Of a stretch of 64,000 bases of DNA, positions 21,618 to 32,355 are shown one piece after another (the first letter of the stretch is position 1; each line of letters starts with the position of its first letter). The stretch is taken from positions 50,960,380 through 51,024,379 of the forward strand of contig NC_030383.2 in assembly GCF_001625215.2 (NCBI RefSeq), written 5' to 3'. A program made the position numbers and the translations under genes. The stretch is from Daucus carota subsp. sativus. Taxonomy: Eukaryota; Streptophyta; Magnoliopsida; Apiales; Apiaceae. The notes under the pieces are model-generated. The model searched no databases and was not told where the DNA came from. It worked only from the letters and a program-made list of their open reading frames with translations.

Positions 21618-21791
21618 GTGCTTTGCACGGGTTTTAGGCTAGTACTAATAATATTATAACTGAATCCACCGAGGATTGGATTGAAATTTGAAGCTACAAC
21701 TAAACCTTGAACTCGCAGAAGCTCTGTCTAGGGTTTTGCTCTGCAATTAGGCAATTACACGCACTAACACACATCAATCAAATTCATTCCA

Positions 21792-22682
21792 ATGGCGCGT
21801 AACGAAGAAAAAGCCCAATCGATGCTCAATCGATTCATCACCATGAAAAACGAGGAGAAGAAGAAGCCCAAAGAGCGCCGCCCATTCTTAGCTTCCGAGT
21901 GCCGCGATTTGTCCGAAGCCGACAAGTGGAGGCAGCAAATCATGCGTGAAATCGGTCGGAAAGTCACCGAAATCCAGAACGAGGGTTTAGGTGAGCACCG
22001 TCTTCGTGATCTTAATGATGAAATTAACAAGCTTTTGCGCGAGAAATTACATTGGGAACGCAGAATAATTGAGCTTGGTGGGCCTAATTACACTAGGCAT
22101 TCTGCAAAAATGACTGATTTGGATGGGAATATTGTTGATGTTCCGAATCCCAGTGGCCGTGGCCCGGGGTATAGGTATTTTGGTGCTGCCAAGAAGTTAC
22201 CCGGTGTTAAGGAGTTGTTTGACAAGCCTCCCGAGTTGCGCAAGAGGCGTACTCGGTATGATATATATAAGAGGATTGATGCCAGTTATTATGGCTATAG
22301 GGATGATGAGGATGGGGTTTTGGAGAAGCTGGAGGTGGGCGCCGAGAAGAGGATGAGGGCTGACAAGGTTAGGGAGTGGGAGGAGATGGAAGCCATTAAG
22401 AGGGAGGCGAGACGAGGGGTTAAGAGTGGAGGGGATGCTGTCAAGGAGTTTTTGAGGGAGGAAGAGGAGGATGTGGTTGAAGAGGAGAGGAGGGAGAGAG
22501 AGATCAAGGAGAGGGAGAGTGGGGAGAAGGAGTTCATGGTGCACGTGCCATTGCCGGATGAGAGTGAGATTGAGAAGATGATTGTGGAGAAGAAGAAGTT
22601 GGAGCTTTTGAGCAAGTATGCTAGTGACAATTTGTTGGAGGAGCAGAGTGAGGCTAAGGCTATGCTTAATATTCATCGTTAG
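21792..22682 (+). CDS. ISY1: Pre-mRNA-splicing factor ISY1 homolog
   Basis: This is a single-exon ORF of 296 codons. It begins MARNEEKAQSMLNRF and carries the Isy1 family core: KNEEKKKPKERRPFLAS, EADKWRQQIMREIGRK, IIELGGPNYTRHSAKM, GPGYRYFGAAKKLPGV, followed by a charged Glu/Arg coiled tail ending MLNIHR. ISY1 binds the NineTeen (Prp19) complex in the nucleus and helps fidelity of the spliceosome's first step. The length is as expected for the plant protein and there are no frame defects. The start is the first ATG, after a C/A-rich leader. Only 149 bp separate it from the Helitron end at 21642, so the leader and any proximal promoter are squeezed into that gap or lie in transposon DNA. No strong TATA box is seen there; TATTATAA near 21652 is weak. 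Confidence 0.97.
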   Translation: MARNEEKAQSMLNRFITMKNEEKKKPKERRPFLASECRDLSEADKWRQQIMREIGRKVTEIQNEGLGEHRLRDLNDEINKLLREKLHWERRIIELGGPNYTRHSAKMTDLDGNIVDVPNPSGRGPGYRYFGAAKKLPGVKELFDKPPELRKRRTRYDIYKRIDASYYGYRDDEDGVLEKLEVGAEKRMRADKVREWEEMEAIKREARRGVKSGGDAVKEFLREEEEDVVEEERREREIKERESGEKEFMVHVPLPDESEIEKMIVEKKKLELLSKYASDNLLEEQSEAKAMLNIHR

Positions 22683-24640
22683 ATCATGGTACGTGTGCTT
22701 CTTGGTTTGCGAGTTGAATATGTATGTCGGTGCATCATTCTTATATTGTTCTTCGTAATTGTCTTCAGTTTAACGTGGTTTTTAAACTGGATGGGAACCA
22801 TGAACAAACTCATTATCTAATTCCCCATTTGATGCTTTTATATTGTATTCTACTTTCAAATATTAGTATAATTGTTTTGAAGTTATCTGATAAAGACTGT
22901 TACATGGGCGCATTACTGCATTCGTTAGATAGTTTAGGACTTTGGGCAGTCACTATAATGGAGTTAGATTAGTTATCCATAAGTTAAAAAAGCATTGAGG
23001 TTTTGATCTTAGTATTGTTGAACTTTGTTTTCATTTTTTTTCCCTTTATTTTCGGTTGACATATTTTACTACTTATTTAGCTGCTAGTCTAATGTTTTTC
23101 TATACAATTCCTGTGTTCTGTTGGTACTAGAAATTTTCTGTCTAGTCCAGTTGGCTTTTCTCTGCGATGTCTGCTAAAAGTGAAATAGAAAATACCAAGT
23201 GTTCATCAAGCATCTTCCCCAATGTCATTTATAAGCAATCAGTTATAAGATTCTGTTTCTATACTAATATAAACCGACAACCTTGGTAACCAATTACTTT
23301 AAGTTCTTAAAGCCTAAAATTTAAACAATTTAATATTTTGTAAGGACTGGATGGGTTGCTTTTATGTCATTAGAATTTGGTTGCATGTGCTCACTGCTCA
23401 AAACATGTGAACTTCAGCTACTTCAATTGTTCAATCATTCTTTTTGTCACTGAACTGCATTTTATGTAGATTACCCCCCAAAAATTGTTTGGCAACCAAG
23501 ATTTAATATAGCTGGTTATCCCATTGGTAGCACACAAACTGTTTGATTTTAGTTCTAATAGAATTTGTACATTGTTGAAATCTATTGTAGGATATACAAG
23601 TATGGAATAATCAATTTGTTTTTTCTCTGTGGACGTCAAACAGTTTTAGGACCCTTAAGTATGTTTCTGCAGGGGTCTCCTTGAATCTAATATGTTTAAA
23701 AAGTTCTTGAATGATTTTTTGATTATACCCTTCACTCAACGTGTTTCGCTTCAGACTTCACTACACATTATATCTATTTAAGGGTTGTACGGGATCATAA
23801 AGACGATTCCTTTTTATATATAGGATACCATATCAAAGAGCGCTTAATCTAATGGTATTGCCTTACGCCCTTAATAGAAGGACAAAGATTTTCTCGTCAA
23901 ATATGCACCCGGTTATTGATTCAATATTAGCAACTAAATAAAGTATTTGAATGACTAATTAAGGACTAAGAATTTTAATTTTTCTTTGTAAACAAAGTAA
24001 AAAGTGTCTTTATGATTGGTGAAGGGGAAGAAGGAGATCTTCGGTCAGACAGTCACATGAGGGAAAAAATAATAAATCGTGAAGTAATGATAATTTGCTT
24101 CCTACTGGTGACTGATTTTGTGATTGGTTATAATTACAAATACGAAATACTATGTGAATGGTCAAAATTTAAGTCAAAAATACATGTTTGTTTTGGCTCT
24201 TTGGTTGTAGAGCAGATAACTTGCGCCTACTTGTTGTGTACTAATATAATTAGATTTGATCAAAGTTGTGGATTAATTTGGGTGCTACTTTATAGTGCTA
24301 AAAAATGTATCTTGGTTTGTATGCCAAACAGTTTGCAACCTTATGATTGATATTACCCATATTCATTGTTCTCTAGATCTTGAGTCGATCCTGAATGCCA
24401 GTGAGTTGCATACATCCCCACAGTGTAGAAGCCTAGCTTATCAGCCGTACAACACTACATTTAAGTAATCTAAACCGGCTTTTCTTACGATAATGCCTTC
24501 TAGGAGATGATAAAACCTGACAAAAAGTAAACTATTTAACGGACCTAGAAATATTGGTCTATCCGTTTGAGGCGGGAGTAGTTGATATAAATTTGTGTTC
24601 ATAACTGCCTCAGTTTGAAGTTTGTTTTCACTCACAAGCT
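22683..24640. other. ISY1 3' flank, no further gene seen
   Basis: AT-rich sequence. A donor-like ATG|GTACGTG directly after the stop could begin a 3' UTR intron. ORFs here (for example 24012-24350) have no recognisable composition or motif. Confidence 0.4.
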
Positions 24641-24649
24641 TACATCTGA

Positions 24650-25690
24650 GCTATTGCTCTGTGGCAGATCTTCCACATCTAGTGGGAATTTATCATCATC
24701 TACTTGTAAACTTAACCAAGTAGATCATCAGCACAAAGCCTCAAGCATTCCTCTGCAGTTTTACGAAGCGCACAGCTTTCAACTTGTGCGGAGATGTGAA
24801 TTATGCATGTCTCCAACAACGGTTTAGAACTAAATAACCAATGAAGCCCCAAAATGTATTCTGAAACCAAGTGATGCACTTACGTAAAGCCATCTCTTAT
24901 CACTGTCTTCTCTATCAAAATCAATCTCGTTGTTTACCACAGAGTCCTGTGTTCCCCTCATATATGGAAATATCGAATCCTTGTAGTTGAGTGCCTGATG
25001 GTATTCTTCCCCAAAATTGTTAGAGAGGTCCAGATATGCTAGAAAATTAAATCCCGACATGCCTGGAGGTGTTTCATCTGAAAATTTGTTCTTGGACAAG
25101 CCTAAGCATTCTAGATTTTTTTAATTGGTCAATCTGGAGCGGAACATTCCCACTAAATCTATTTCCTGACAAATTAATCCCGTTGAGTTCTACAAGTCTG
25201 GTTATACCTATAGGAATTTCTCCGGTCAATCCATTATTCCATTGGACGACAAATTGATTATCTTCAGATACGTAAAATTGCTTTCGTACTCAAAATCCTG
25301 TCCTTCCCATCTTGCCAATACATCAACATAATTATAGGATGGTCTGCCAGCTCCTTCTATAACCAGAGACCTCGTGCTTAAGGACTGATGATTAATGAAT
25401 CATTAGGAGAGTAGGCATGCTCAGTGTTTTCATATTCCTTTCGGATCATGGTAGTAAAATTGTAGAAGCATGTAGGGATAGTCCCCAAAATATGATTTAT
25501 GGACAGATCTAAGAAATAAAGCTTCGACAGATGACATATTTCATAAGGTAAGCTTTCATATTACCTATTAGATTCTAGGATTAGAGCATACAACTGCGGT
25601 AAGTCTTCCCCAATCCAAGGCGGTAATTTTCCTGATAGCTTATTTAATCCAAAATCTGTGATCTAGACATAGTTGAATCATAGGAAAAAG
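24650..25690 (-). pseudogene. LRR receptor-like protein (RLP) relic
   Basis: Minus-strand translation from about 25690 down shows leucine-rich repeats with frame breaks: LNKLSGKLPPWIGEDLPQLY, LSKLYFLDLSINHILGTIP, LVELNGINLSGNRFSGNVP and FLAYLDLSNN. After these come the acidic juxtamembrane part with DKRWLYVSASLGF (membrane-span start) and a tail piece LNRCWRHA. This is the order of an extracellular-LRR receptor-like protein without a kinase, the class that includes Cf-type immune receptors. Several in-frame stops and shifts (for example near 25580, 25385, 25290 and 24810) and loss of the N-terminal LRRs make it nonfunctional. Only the C-terminal third remains. Confidence 0.82.
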
Positions 25691-27642
25691 AATAATTATC
25701 GGCTCAGCTGAACACACTGTTTCATTCTTTATTCCATCATTCACTAATTCTTGGTTCTGATACAGTTATGATTTCACAGTTTTGAAACAATGATATATTT
25801 ATGACTTCACATGATATCAAAAGACTTTGTGCTGATATTTATCTTGCAGTAACATTATGTTTCTCAGCAGTTCTATTTTTATGTGTTTTTTTACTCAACG
25901 ATGTTACGTATGTGGCTATATATATTGAATCTTTTTTCAAATCCCAAACTGGAATTTTTGTAGGGATGAAAAGATATTTTTCAAAGCTCAAGTTATGCAG
26001 TCTGTCTCTTTAAAACTGAGAACTATAATTTGGTGTAAAATACATCAATAGCTTGTCTTTGCAGATAATTGTGATTTATGTAAATGGAATAACCGAGTAA
26101 ACTAAATCCGGGATTAGATAACCAAAACATTGAAAGAGAATATAGAGGTGTGCCTAAAAGGTATGATCGATCATTATAGAGTTCCGAACTCTTTCATAAA
26201 TTGTCTTAATTGCAGCTGTTAAGCCATAAATGTTTTCCTTATATTATCAGTTTCAATGTGTTAATATAGTGATTATATATCACAAGCAGTGTTAAGGACA
26301 AACAATCATTTGTTTGTTATTAAGTTTCTGTATATAGTCTGAAACACACGAAGATAATCTGGAACAGCGATAAGTCATGTATATTTTCATATTTTATTAT
26401 TTCAATGATTTGAATCATTTGGATTTTCTGTGGAAAATGTGAGTTCCAATCATTTAGATTTTGTGTGTAAAATTTGGAGTTGCTCACTATTTGATTCAAC
26501 TACTCTGCAGTCTGCATTAGCTTCCAAATGTGGCATATGTGCTGTTAATATAAAGTATATGGTCAAAATGTGAACTTTTTCCAAGTATGCATCAAAGTAT
26601 ATGATATACATAAATTCTATTTACAATTTGTTCATGTTTTTATATTATGCATATGGAACACTAGGAATCGCTTTTTAATTGACCATGGAAAAAGCAAGAG
26701 CCAACAAATTTCTTTTCCATGAACCGGTAGAGAAAAGGTTACATGTGGTGTTATATATTTGAGCATTTTCCCATTATCTGACCTACTAATTGAGCATGGT
26801 TCTAATAATATAATTTAATAACTTAGTCATTAATTTCATTGAATGTATTACTTATGTGTAATGTTCAGAGTAATTTTAGTATTTAATAAAGAAATGTATT
26901 GTTCACTTCTATGCAGTGTTCTGATTCTGAGGCTTCTGCACTTAGTCATGTTTTGGATCCGCGTAGTTGTGCGAAATTTATATAATAGGCAGTTAGTTCA
27001 TTTTTCTACTTGTTTGTTGACAGTTCAAATAATTGACTAGGGATTTGTAAAGAAGGTGAAATGGTGTGACTCCAGTTTTCTGCGATATTTGTTTTACATC
27101 TGCATTTTGCAATCCTAAGCTTCATCATTAATTAGATTTTTTTAATTTTGTTCAGGGAAGTAGTATCGCGTCAGAAAGAGAAGGACAAAAAATTGACATG
27201 AGGACATAATAAAGAAGACTACGAGGATGTGGTACAAATTAATATATATGTATGTTACCATGTTTGCTTTTTGTGTCATTACATGCGGCTTTGACTATGA
27301 GTGTCATGTCATGTATTTTTTGTGTTAGGAGATCAAATTTAGGCTTATCCTTTGTAAATCATGCTTTAGATACATATATTGATTTCTCTTCCTTATATTC
27401 CAATCATTCTGGGGTTTTTATTTTACCAATCATGGCAACATAAATATGATGGTTACGAAATTATGTTCTTTATTGTTTTCTAATGATTTGCCCTGCAAAT
27501 AACAATGTACCTTTCTAGTTTTCCGATGGTTAAGCAAATGAAACAATCATTGCCGGCCTTGGGAAAGTTATTCAGAAATTGATCCCATGTCATCTTTCTG
27601 GACTAAGACGTAAAAGCTAAATGTTCAAATTATGAACTACAA
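25691..27642. other. AT-rich spacer, no gene seen
   Basis: ORFs in this interval are short and lack recognisable motifs. No paired terminal repeats were found. Confidence 0.4.
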
Positions 27643-27968
27643 TGGATGGAATCTGTCCGTGTTGTTTGCCAGCAAAATTAATTAAGCTTTTTATATAATC
27701 GTGGACACAACTTCTAACTCACTTAGCCTAACTTGGTTTGCGTTAACACCTTGATATTTATTAACAACAGGGTTTTAGCTTTCACTTTGAGCGCTGCTAT
27801 GTTAACACCTGGATGGAATCTGTCCGTGTTGTTTGCTAGCAATATTAATTAAGCTTTTTATATAATTGCGGACACAACTTCTACCTCACTTAGCCTAACT
27901 TGGTTTGTGTTAACACCTGGATATTTATTAACAACAGGGTTTTAGCTTTCACTTTGAGCGCTGCTATT
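27643..27968. repeat. Two-copy tandem duplication, period 167 bp
   Basis: The segment beginning TGGATGGAATCTGTCCGTG occurs at 27643 and again at 27810, and each copy runs to TTTGAGCGCTGCTAT with a handful of substitutions. It is noncoding. Confidence 0.9.
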
Positions 27969-28326
27969 GCATTTCTAGCAAACACATATCTCTGAGTGAC
28001 AAGCTTGATGTTAAGGTCCTTTACCCCCAGCAAGGCAATTAACAAGTTCCAACTCAAATCTTCCTTTGATAATGTCCTTCAAACATTGATCAAATGTGGC
28101 TTCTGTGTATATCCGTGGTCGTTGCAACTAACTAGGGTCTAGGAGATCATCTTCAGGGAATCCACCTGCAAAGGGGTAGAAAATTGTTAAGACCTCGGAC
28201 AATGATTTCTCCACTCTCAACACTTTTTACATGCTCATTGGCTGTGTATAAAAAAAATAATGGCACGGGCACTGAAGGAGCCAGATGATCTATGAAAGAT
28301 ACCTTGATCTATGAAAGATACCTTAA

Positions 28327-28646
28327 GGTTGTGTTCACTTGGAATGGAGGGAGAATGGAATGAATTTTGTACTCTAAAATGGTGTTCATCAAACAAAATG
28401 TATATAATTTTCATTCCTTCAATCATTCCAACCTTACTATTTTAACTATAACTTTAACCCACATGTTTTAGAAGGAATGCTCATTCCATTTGAACATCAT
28501 GTTTCTTCACAATCTTTCTCACAAACAAATTAACTACATTCATATTTTGTCATCATTATCTCATATTTTCTTCTTTCTTCTTAAAACTCCTATATAATTT
28601 TTCATTCCATTCTCCCCTCATTCCATTCCATGAAGTGAACACAGCC
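28327..28646. mobile_element. Tourist-like (PIF/Harbinger) MITE
   Basis: The ends are GGTTGTGTTCACTTGGAATGG and the inverse ...GAAGTGAACACAGCC, flanked by TAA on both sides (28324-28326 and 28647-28649). The 3-bp TAA/TTA duplication and the roughly 320-bp size fit Tourist MITEs. GGAATGGA / TCCATTCC motifs recur inside, so most of it folds back on itself. There is no ORF. Confidence 0.82.
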
Positions 28647-28925
28647 TAAGATTTCTGACATTATCTGGATGGTTTTACAATTTTTTAGGATAGCATATGA
28701 ATTTCCATTGATGTTCAAGTTGTTAGCTAAGCACTACTGTGAAAATGAGTAAACTTAAAGTTCCTTTTGAGTCTCTTAACATCACATTTTTATTTTTATT
28801 TTTTTTATTTGACGTTTGACTTTTGACACATTTTTTAGGTGGTTTGATCGGATAATCAGAATTATTTTTAGATTTTTTTCAAAATAAAAATATGCTATCA
28901 AAATTTCAATTCTTAAAAAAATTAA

Positions 28926-29397
28926 GGGAATTTATCAAAAATACCATTTTTTTCTAAGTTTTTATTTTGCAATTTTACTGTATTTTTAAAAAAATTGCAA
29001 AAAGACTAACTTTTTAAAATATTTGAAAAAATACGGTCTGCAACTAGATCCAACCATATACAACTTAAGCTAATTAGCCCAGCAGGGGTTGCAACTAGAT
29101 ACAACTTAAGCTAATTGGCCCCGCAAGGGTGCAACCAGATACAACTTAAGCTAATTGGCTCCGTTGGACTTAAGCTAATTGGCCCCGCAAGGGTGCAACC
29201 AGATACAACTTAAACTAATTGGCTCCGTTGGGGTTGCAAATATGGATGCAAGTAAGGTTACATGTGATTGCAACGGGTTGTATACAGTATATTTGCAAAT
29301 ATTTTCAAAGTTTGGTATTTTGGCAAAATATTTTCAAAAGAAATATAATATTTTCGCGAAAAGAAATTTAGGACTCGGTTATTTATGAGAAAACCCC
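28926..29397. mobile_element. Mutator-like miniature element, copy A
   Basis: The ends GGGAATTTATCAAAAATACC and (inverse) GGGGTTTTCTCATAAATAACC are similar. The flanks AAAAATTAA and AAAATTTAA match at 8 of 9 positions, as expected for a 9-bp Mutator-type duplication. Related terminal sequences bound the element at 36049-36809. No transposase is present. Confidence 0.5.
29040..29240. repeat. Imperfect ~40-bp tandem array
   Basis: Units built from ACAACTTAAGCTAATTGG, then CCCGCAAGGG or CTCCGTTGG, then GCAACCAGAT repeat about four to five times, inside Mutator-like copy A. Unit length varies and one unit is truncated. Confidence 0.8.
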
Positions 29398-30149
29398 AAA
29401 ATTTAATCATAAATTATTATTTTTGTTATACAGTCAATATATTTAAAATTGTGGGTTAGAAATCAAAGTGTTAGAAATCAAAGTGTTAGAAAAATAAGGA
29501 GTATACCATGTTAATTAAATAGATGTACTAGTTACGTTAGTTATTGATAAAATTGTATATGTATTTATAAATTCTTTTCATTTTAAAATTAAAAGTACAC
29601 TCATTAAATCAGACAAATTTTGAAGATGTCAGAGATGAAATTTATATTCATAAAACTGTAATTATTATTTTACATTATAAATTGTTTTAATTTTACGAGA
29701 CGTATCTAATATCACCTTGAGACCAATTTTCTCATGAACAAATAAATTTTCGTTAAACATATTATAACACAATATTTTATTATATTTATATCAGATTTTC
29801 TAGTGTATTGGCTCTCATCGCATTAATAATGATGACTCTTTTATATGCACAAAAATATATACTAATCAAAATCTTCCATCAAAATAAAAATAAATTGTTA
29901 GTATGTATTTTTAAGTGCACATTATAAAGATCCAATCTATACTATCCAGACATTTCAAACTTTTTGCGCAAAGTTACTAGGAGATCACTGAAAATTAAAC
30001 TTTTAGCACGATGAAATTACATGCAAAATCAAATATCAAATTCGAAGCCCATTGGTTACATTGGTTACACAATATATTAATAGAATATACAGTTTTCTCA
30101 ATTTATTGATCAAATATATTTTTTTGGTTCTTTTTTCCTTTTATCAAAA

Positions 30150-30366
30150 TTAGCTCTATAACCCGTGCCTTCGTGCATGTTATAATTTTATATTTTGATT
30201 CAGTTATCTGAAAATCTTAGTATCTATTATGCTATATGTGAGTTTTTTAATTAAAAGCCTTATGTTGTAAATGAGAGTCTTGAGCGTTAGACTTTGTTTA
30301 TCGTCATATTTGGAAGTGCCCACTATTTTTCACATCATTAATTTTTTATTTTATATATAGTATAGA
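30150..30366 (-). mobile_element. Small Helitron-like element (217 bp)
   Basis: The minus strand starts TCTATACTATATATAAAATA at 30366 and ends TGCACGAAGGCACGGG...CTAA at 30150, followed by T. A hairpin TGCAC/GGCACG-like stem stands before the CTAA terminus. The base before the 5' end is G rather than the usual A. Confidence 0.5.
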
Positions 30367-30647
30367 CTATTCTAATCATATTATCAGGACCATTAATTTG
30401 TAGTTTAATATACGTGGCTGAAAATAATGTTGTTCATGATAAGTTCATGATAGTCATATAAAATCAAAAGATTAATGATTTTTTATAATACAAAACATGT
30501 TTTTATATACATATACAAGTCCACTCATCTCATATATAAACTTGAATTTGATTGAATCTGTGCGAAGGAAGATATTGTAAATTTATGTAATTAGAGTTTA
30601 GGAGCTAATATTGAAAGAATGAAAGGTAATAAAAATAATTTTAATTT

Positions 30648-30913
30648 CAGTGTTTTGTCATTTCCGTGCCTTTTATTTTATTTAAAATTAAATTTAAAAT
30701 TTTAAAAAATTTTTACTTTTTATTTTTAAATTTTTTAAATTCACTGATTTTTGACCGATTTTTTCCGATTAATCCCGACTTTTGACCGATTAATCCTGAT
30801 ATTCAGAAAAAAAACGATTTTTTCACCGATTAACGCTTAATCGAGACGGTGGCCGACCAAACAGCGATTAATCGGCGATTAATCCCGATTAACCGCCAAC
30901 ATTTAGAACACTG
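30648..30913. mobile_element. hAT-like miniature element, CCGATTAATC-rich
   Basis: The ends are CAGTGTT and, inverted, AACACTG. The interior has repeated CCGATTAATC / GCGATTAATCGG motifs near one side. The 8-bp flanks do not match well, so the target duplication is lost or the left end is misplaced. There is no ORF. Confidence 0.45.
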
Positions 30914-32121
30914 TTATTTGGTCATATTTAACTTAGGGTCTTTCTAGGATGTGTCTATGGACACACGCTAACAACTACTTTTTTTTTAGGTGGAGGGTGT
31001 TTACTGGTCATGATTTTAATTTGTGCATATTCAGGGGTCATGATTATTAATGAGATTTAGCCAATAAAAGTCCTACACCTACTCAAAAAGTAGTTGTAAG
31101 TGTGGAAACTGGAAAATCCGTTTAACTTAATCATAATAATTTTGTAAGTTTGCTCCATAGTGTATTCCTCCAAAAAATAATTTCTTTTATAATAACTATA
31201 TCATAAAATATATTATATCTTTTTTTTCGATAAATGAGTTAATTCAATAATAAAAAGTCATACGGCATCTACATAAACAGTCGCGTCGAACAAACAAAAC
31301 ACAAAAACAATCACTGAACAATGCATTCTTTTTGGAGATAAAATCACGTGATTTGTTGAAGATGATATTTACACATACTTGGCCACTTTTACTTCCGCCA
31401 TAACCAGTTTGAGCTATCGACTGAGAATGCAATCTCCTAGCAACTTTTATTACTAAATCAAGTGTCATACCCACACAAACGGTGAGAAAATAATAAAACT
31501 CACACAAACGGTGAGACAACATAAAAAACAAAATCAAATGCGAACAAAACGTGACAGACTAGCAACTTTAGATTTGCGAATGCGTAAATGAAATACCAGC
31601 TATACCATGACAATCCCTAGATCTGGGGAACAAAACCACAAAAACAAGATAACTCGGACCACTTTCGTGAATAAAATCACCGGGAAGAACGAGAAATCTG
31701 TAGCTCCGTAGAATTGAGATCTGAGAAAAAAAAGGTTAAATCGGAAAAAGTTTTAAATCCTTAGATCCGAAAAATAAACTAATGTCAAAACTTAAGAAAA
31801 ATTGAACCAATCTTACCAAACAAGAAAGATCTTTAGGGAAATTAAAATTTTAAAATAAGATTTATTAAAAGAATGAAGAAAACAAAAAGAAAAATAAATT
31901 ATATATATATATATATGTGTATATATATTTAACTTCTAAAATTTATTGCTTAATAATCTTGATTAGACAAATATAAAATTATATTTAATTATTAATAAAT
32001 AATTAAAAAAGTCTTATCATAAAATAATAATATAATATGAATTTTAACAGGGGCTCGGGCCTTGCACGGGCACTAATGCCGATTTATTATTTAAAATTCA
32101 AATTCTAGTAGCATTATATTA

Positions 32122-32355
32122 CTCCCTCCGTCCCAGCAGGAAGCTTACGTACACTGTTTGCACGCATTTTGAGGCTCTCGTAAAGTATAGTTCTATAATG
32201 TATTTTTAATTTTTTCATTTTTTAATAAAAGTTTAAACGTCAAACTTTTTTTCGGAATTTTTTTCAAAAATAAATATATAATGTAAGTATACTTTATAGG
32301 AGCATTAAAATGCGTGCCAAAAAGTAACGTAAAGAACCTGGTGGGACGGAGGGAG
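32122..32355. mobile_element. Stowaway (Tc1/mariner) MITE
   Basis: The perfect inverted ends CTCCCTCCGTCCC / GGGACGGAGGGAG flank 234 bp, with TA on each side (32120-32121 and 32356-32357). This terminal sequence and the TA target duplication are diagnostic for Stowaway MITEs of plants. There is no ORF. Confidence 0.95.

Larger units (their letters stand above)
14469..21642 (+). mobile_element. Gene-fragment-carrying nonautonomous Helitron
   Basis: The left end is TCTATACTATACTATAAAAA, preceded by A (14468); plant Helitrons start with TC after an A. The right end is GGCTAG at 21637-21642 followed by T (21643), the CTRR|T rule. About ten bases inside the right end a 6-bp stem CCGTGC / GCACGG forms the expected hairpin once the hAT insertion at 20802-21617 is removed. 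There are no terminal inverted repeats and no target duplication, as expected. It spans 7,174 bp (about 6.35 kb without the hAT element and its duplicated 8 bp). No Rep/helicase ORF is seen, so it is nonautonomous. Inside are exon fragments of a kelch gene, a CDPK-related kinase and an unidentified minus-strand gene. The boundaries are inferred from termini only. Confidence 0.8.
29936..32076 (+). mobile_element. Possible Helitron with nested insertions
   Basis: TCTATACTATCCAG at 29936 follows an A. The segment TTGCACGGGCACTAA ends at 32076 and is followed by T, giving a CTAA|T terminus with a decayed hairpin (GGGC / GCACGGGC). The interval holds another small Helitron-like element and a hAT-like element. 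No genes are inside. The two ends may not belong together. Confidence 0.35.

Noticed and set aside
22197..22676. Minus-strand ORFs across ISY1
   Set aside because: Antisense shadow of the conserved ISY1 coding region.
24012..24350. 112-codon plus-strand ORF
   Set aside because: No recognisable domain or codon bias; likely chance.
29040..29240. Tandem ~40-bp array as a CRISPR-like array
   Set aside because: No conserved repeat/spacer alternation; plant nuclear context and variable unit length fit a TE tandem repeat.
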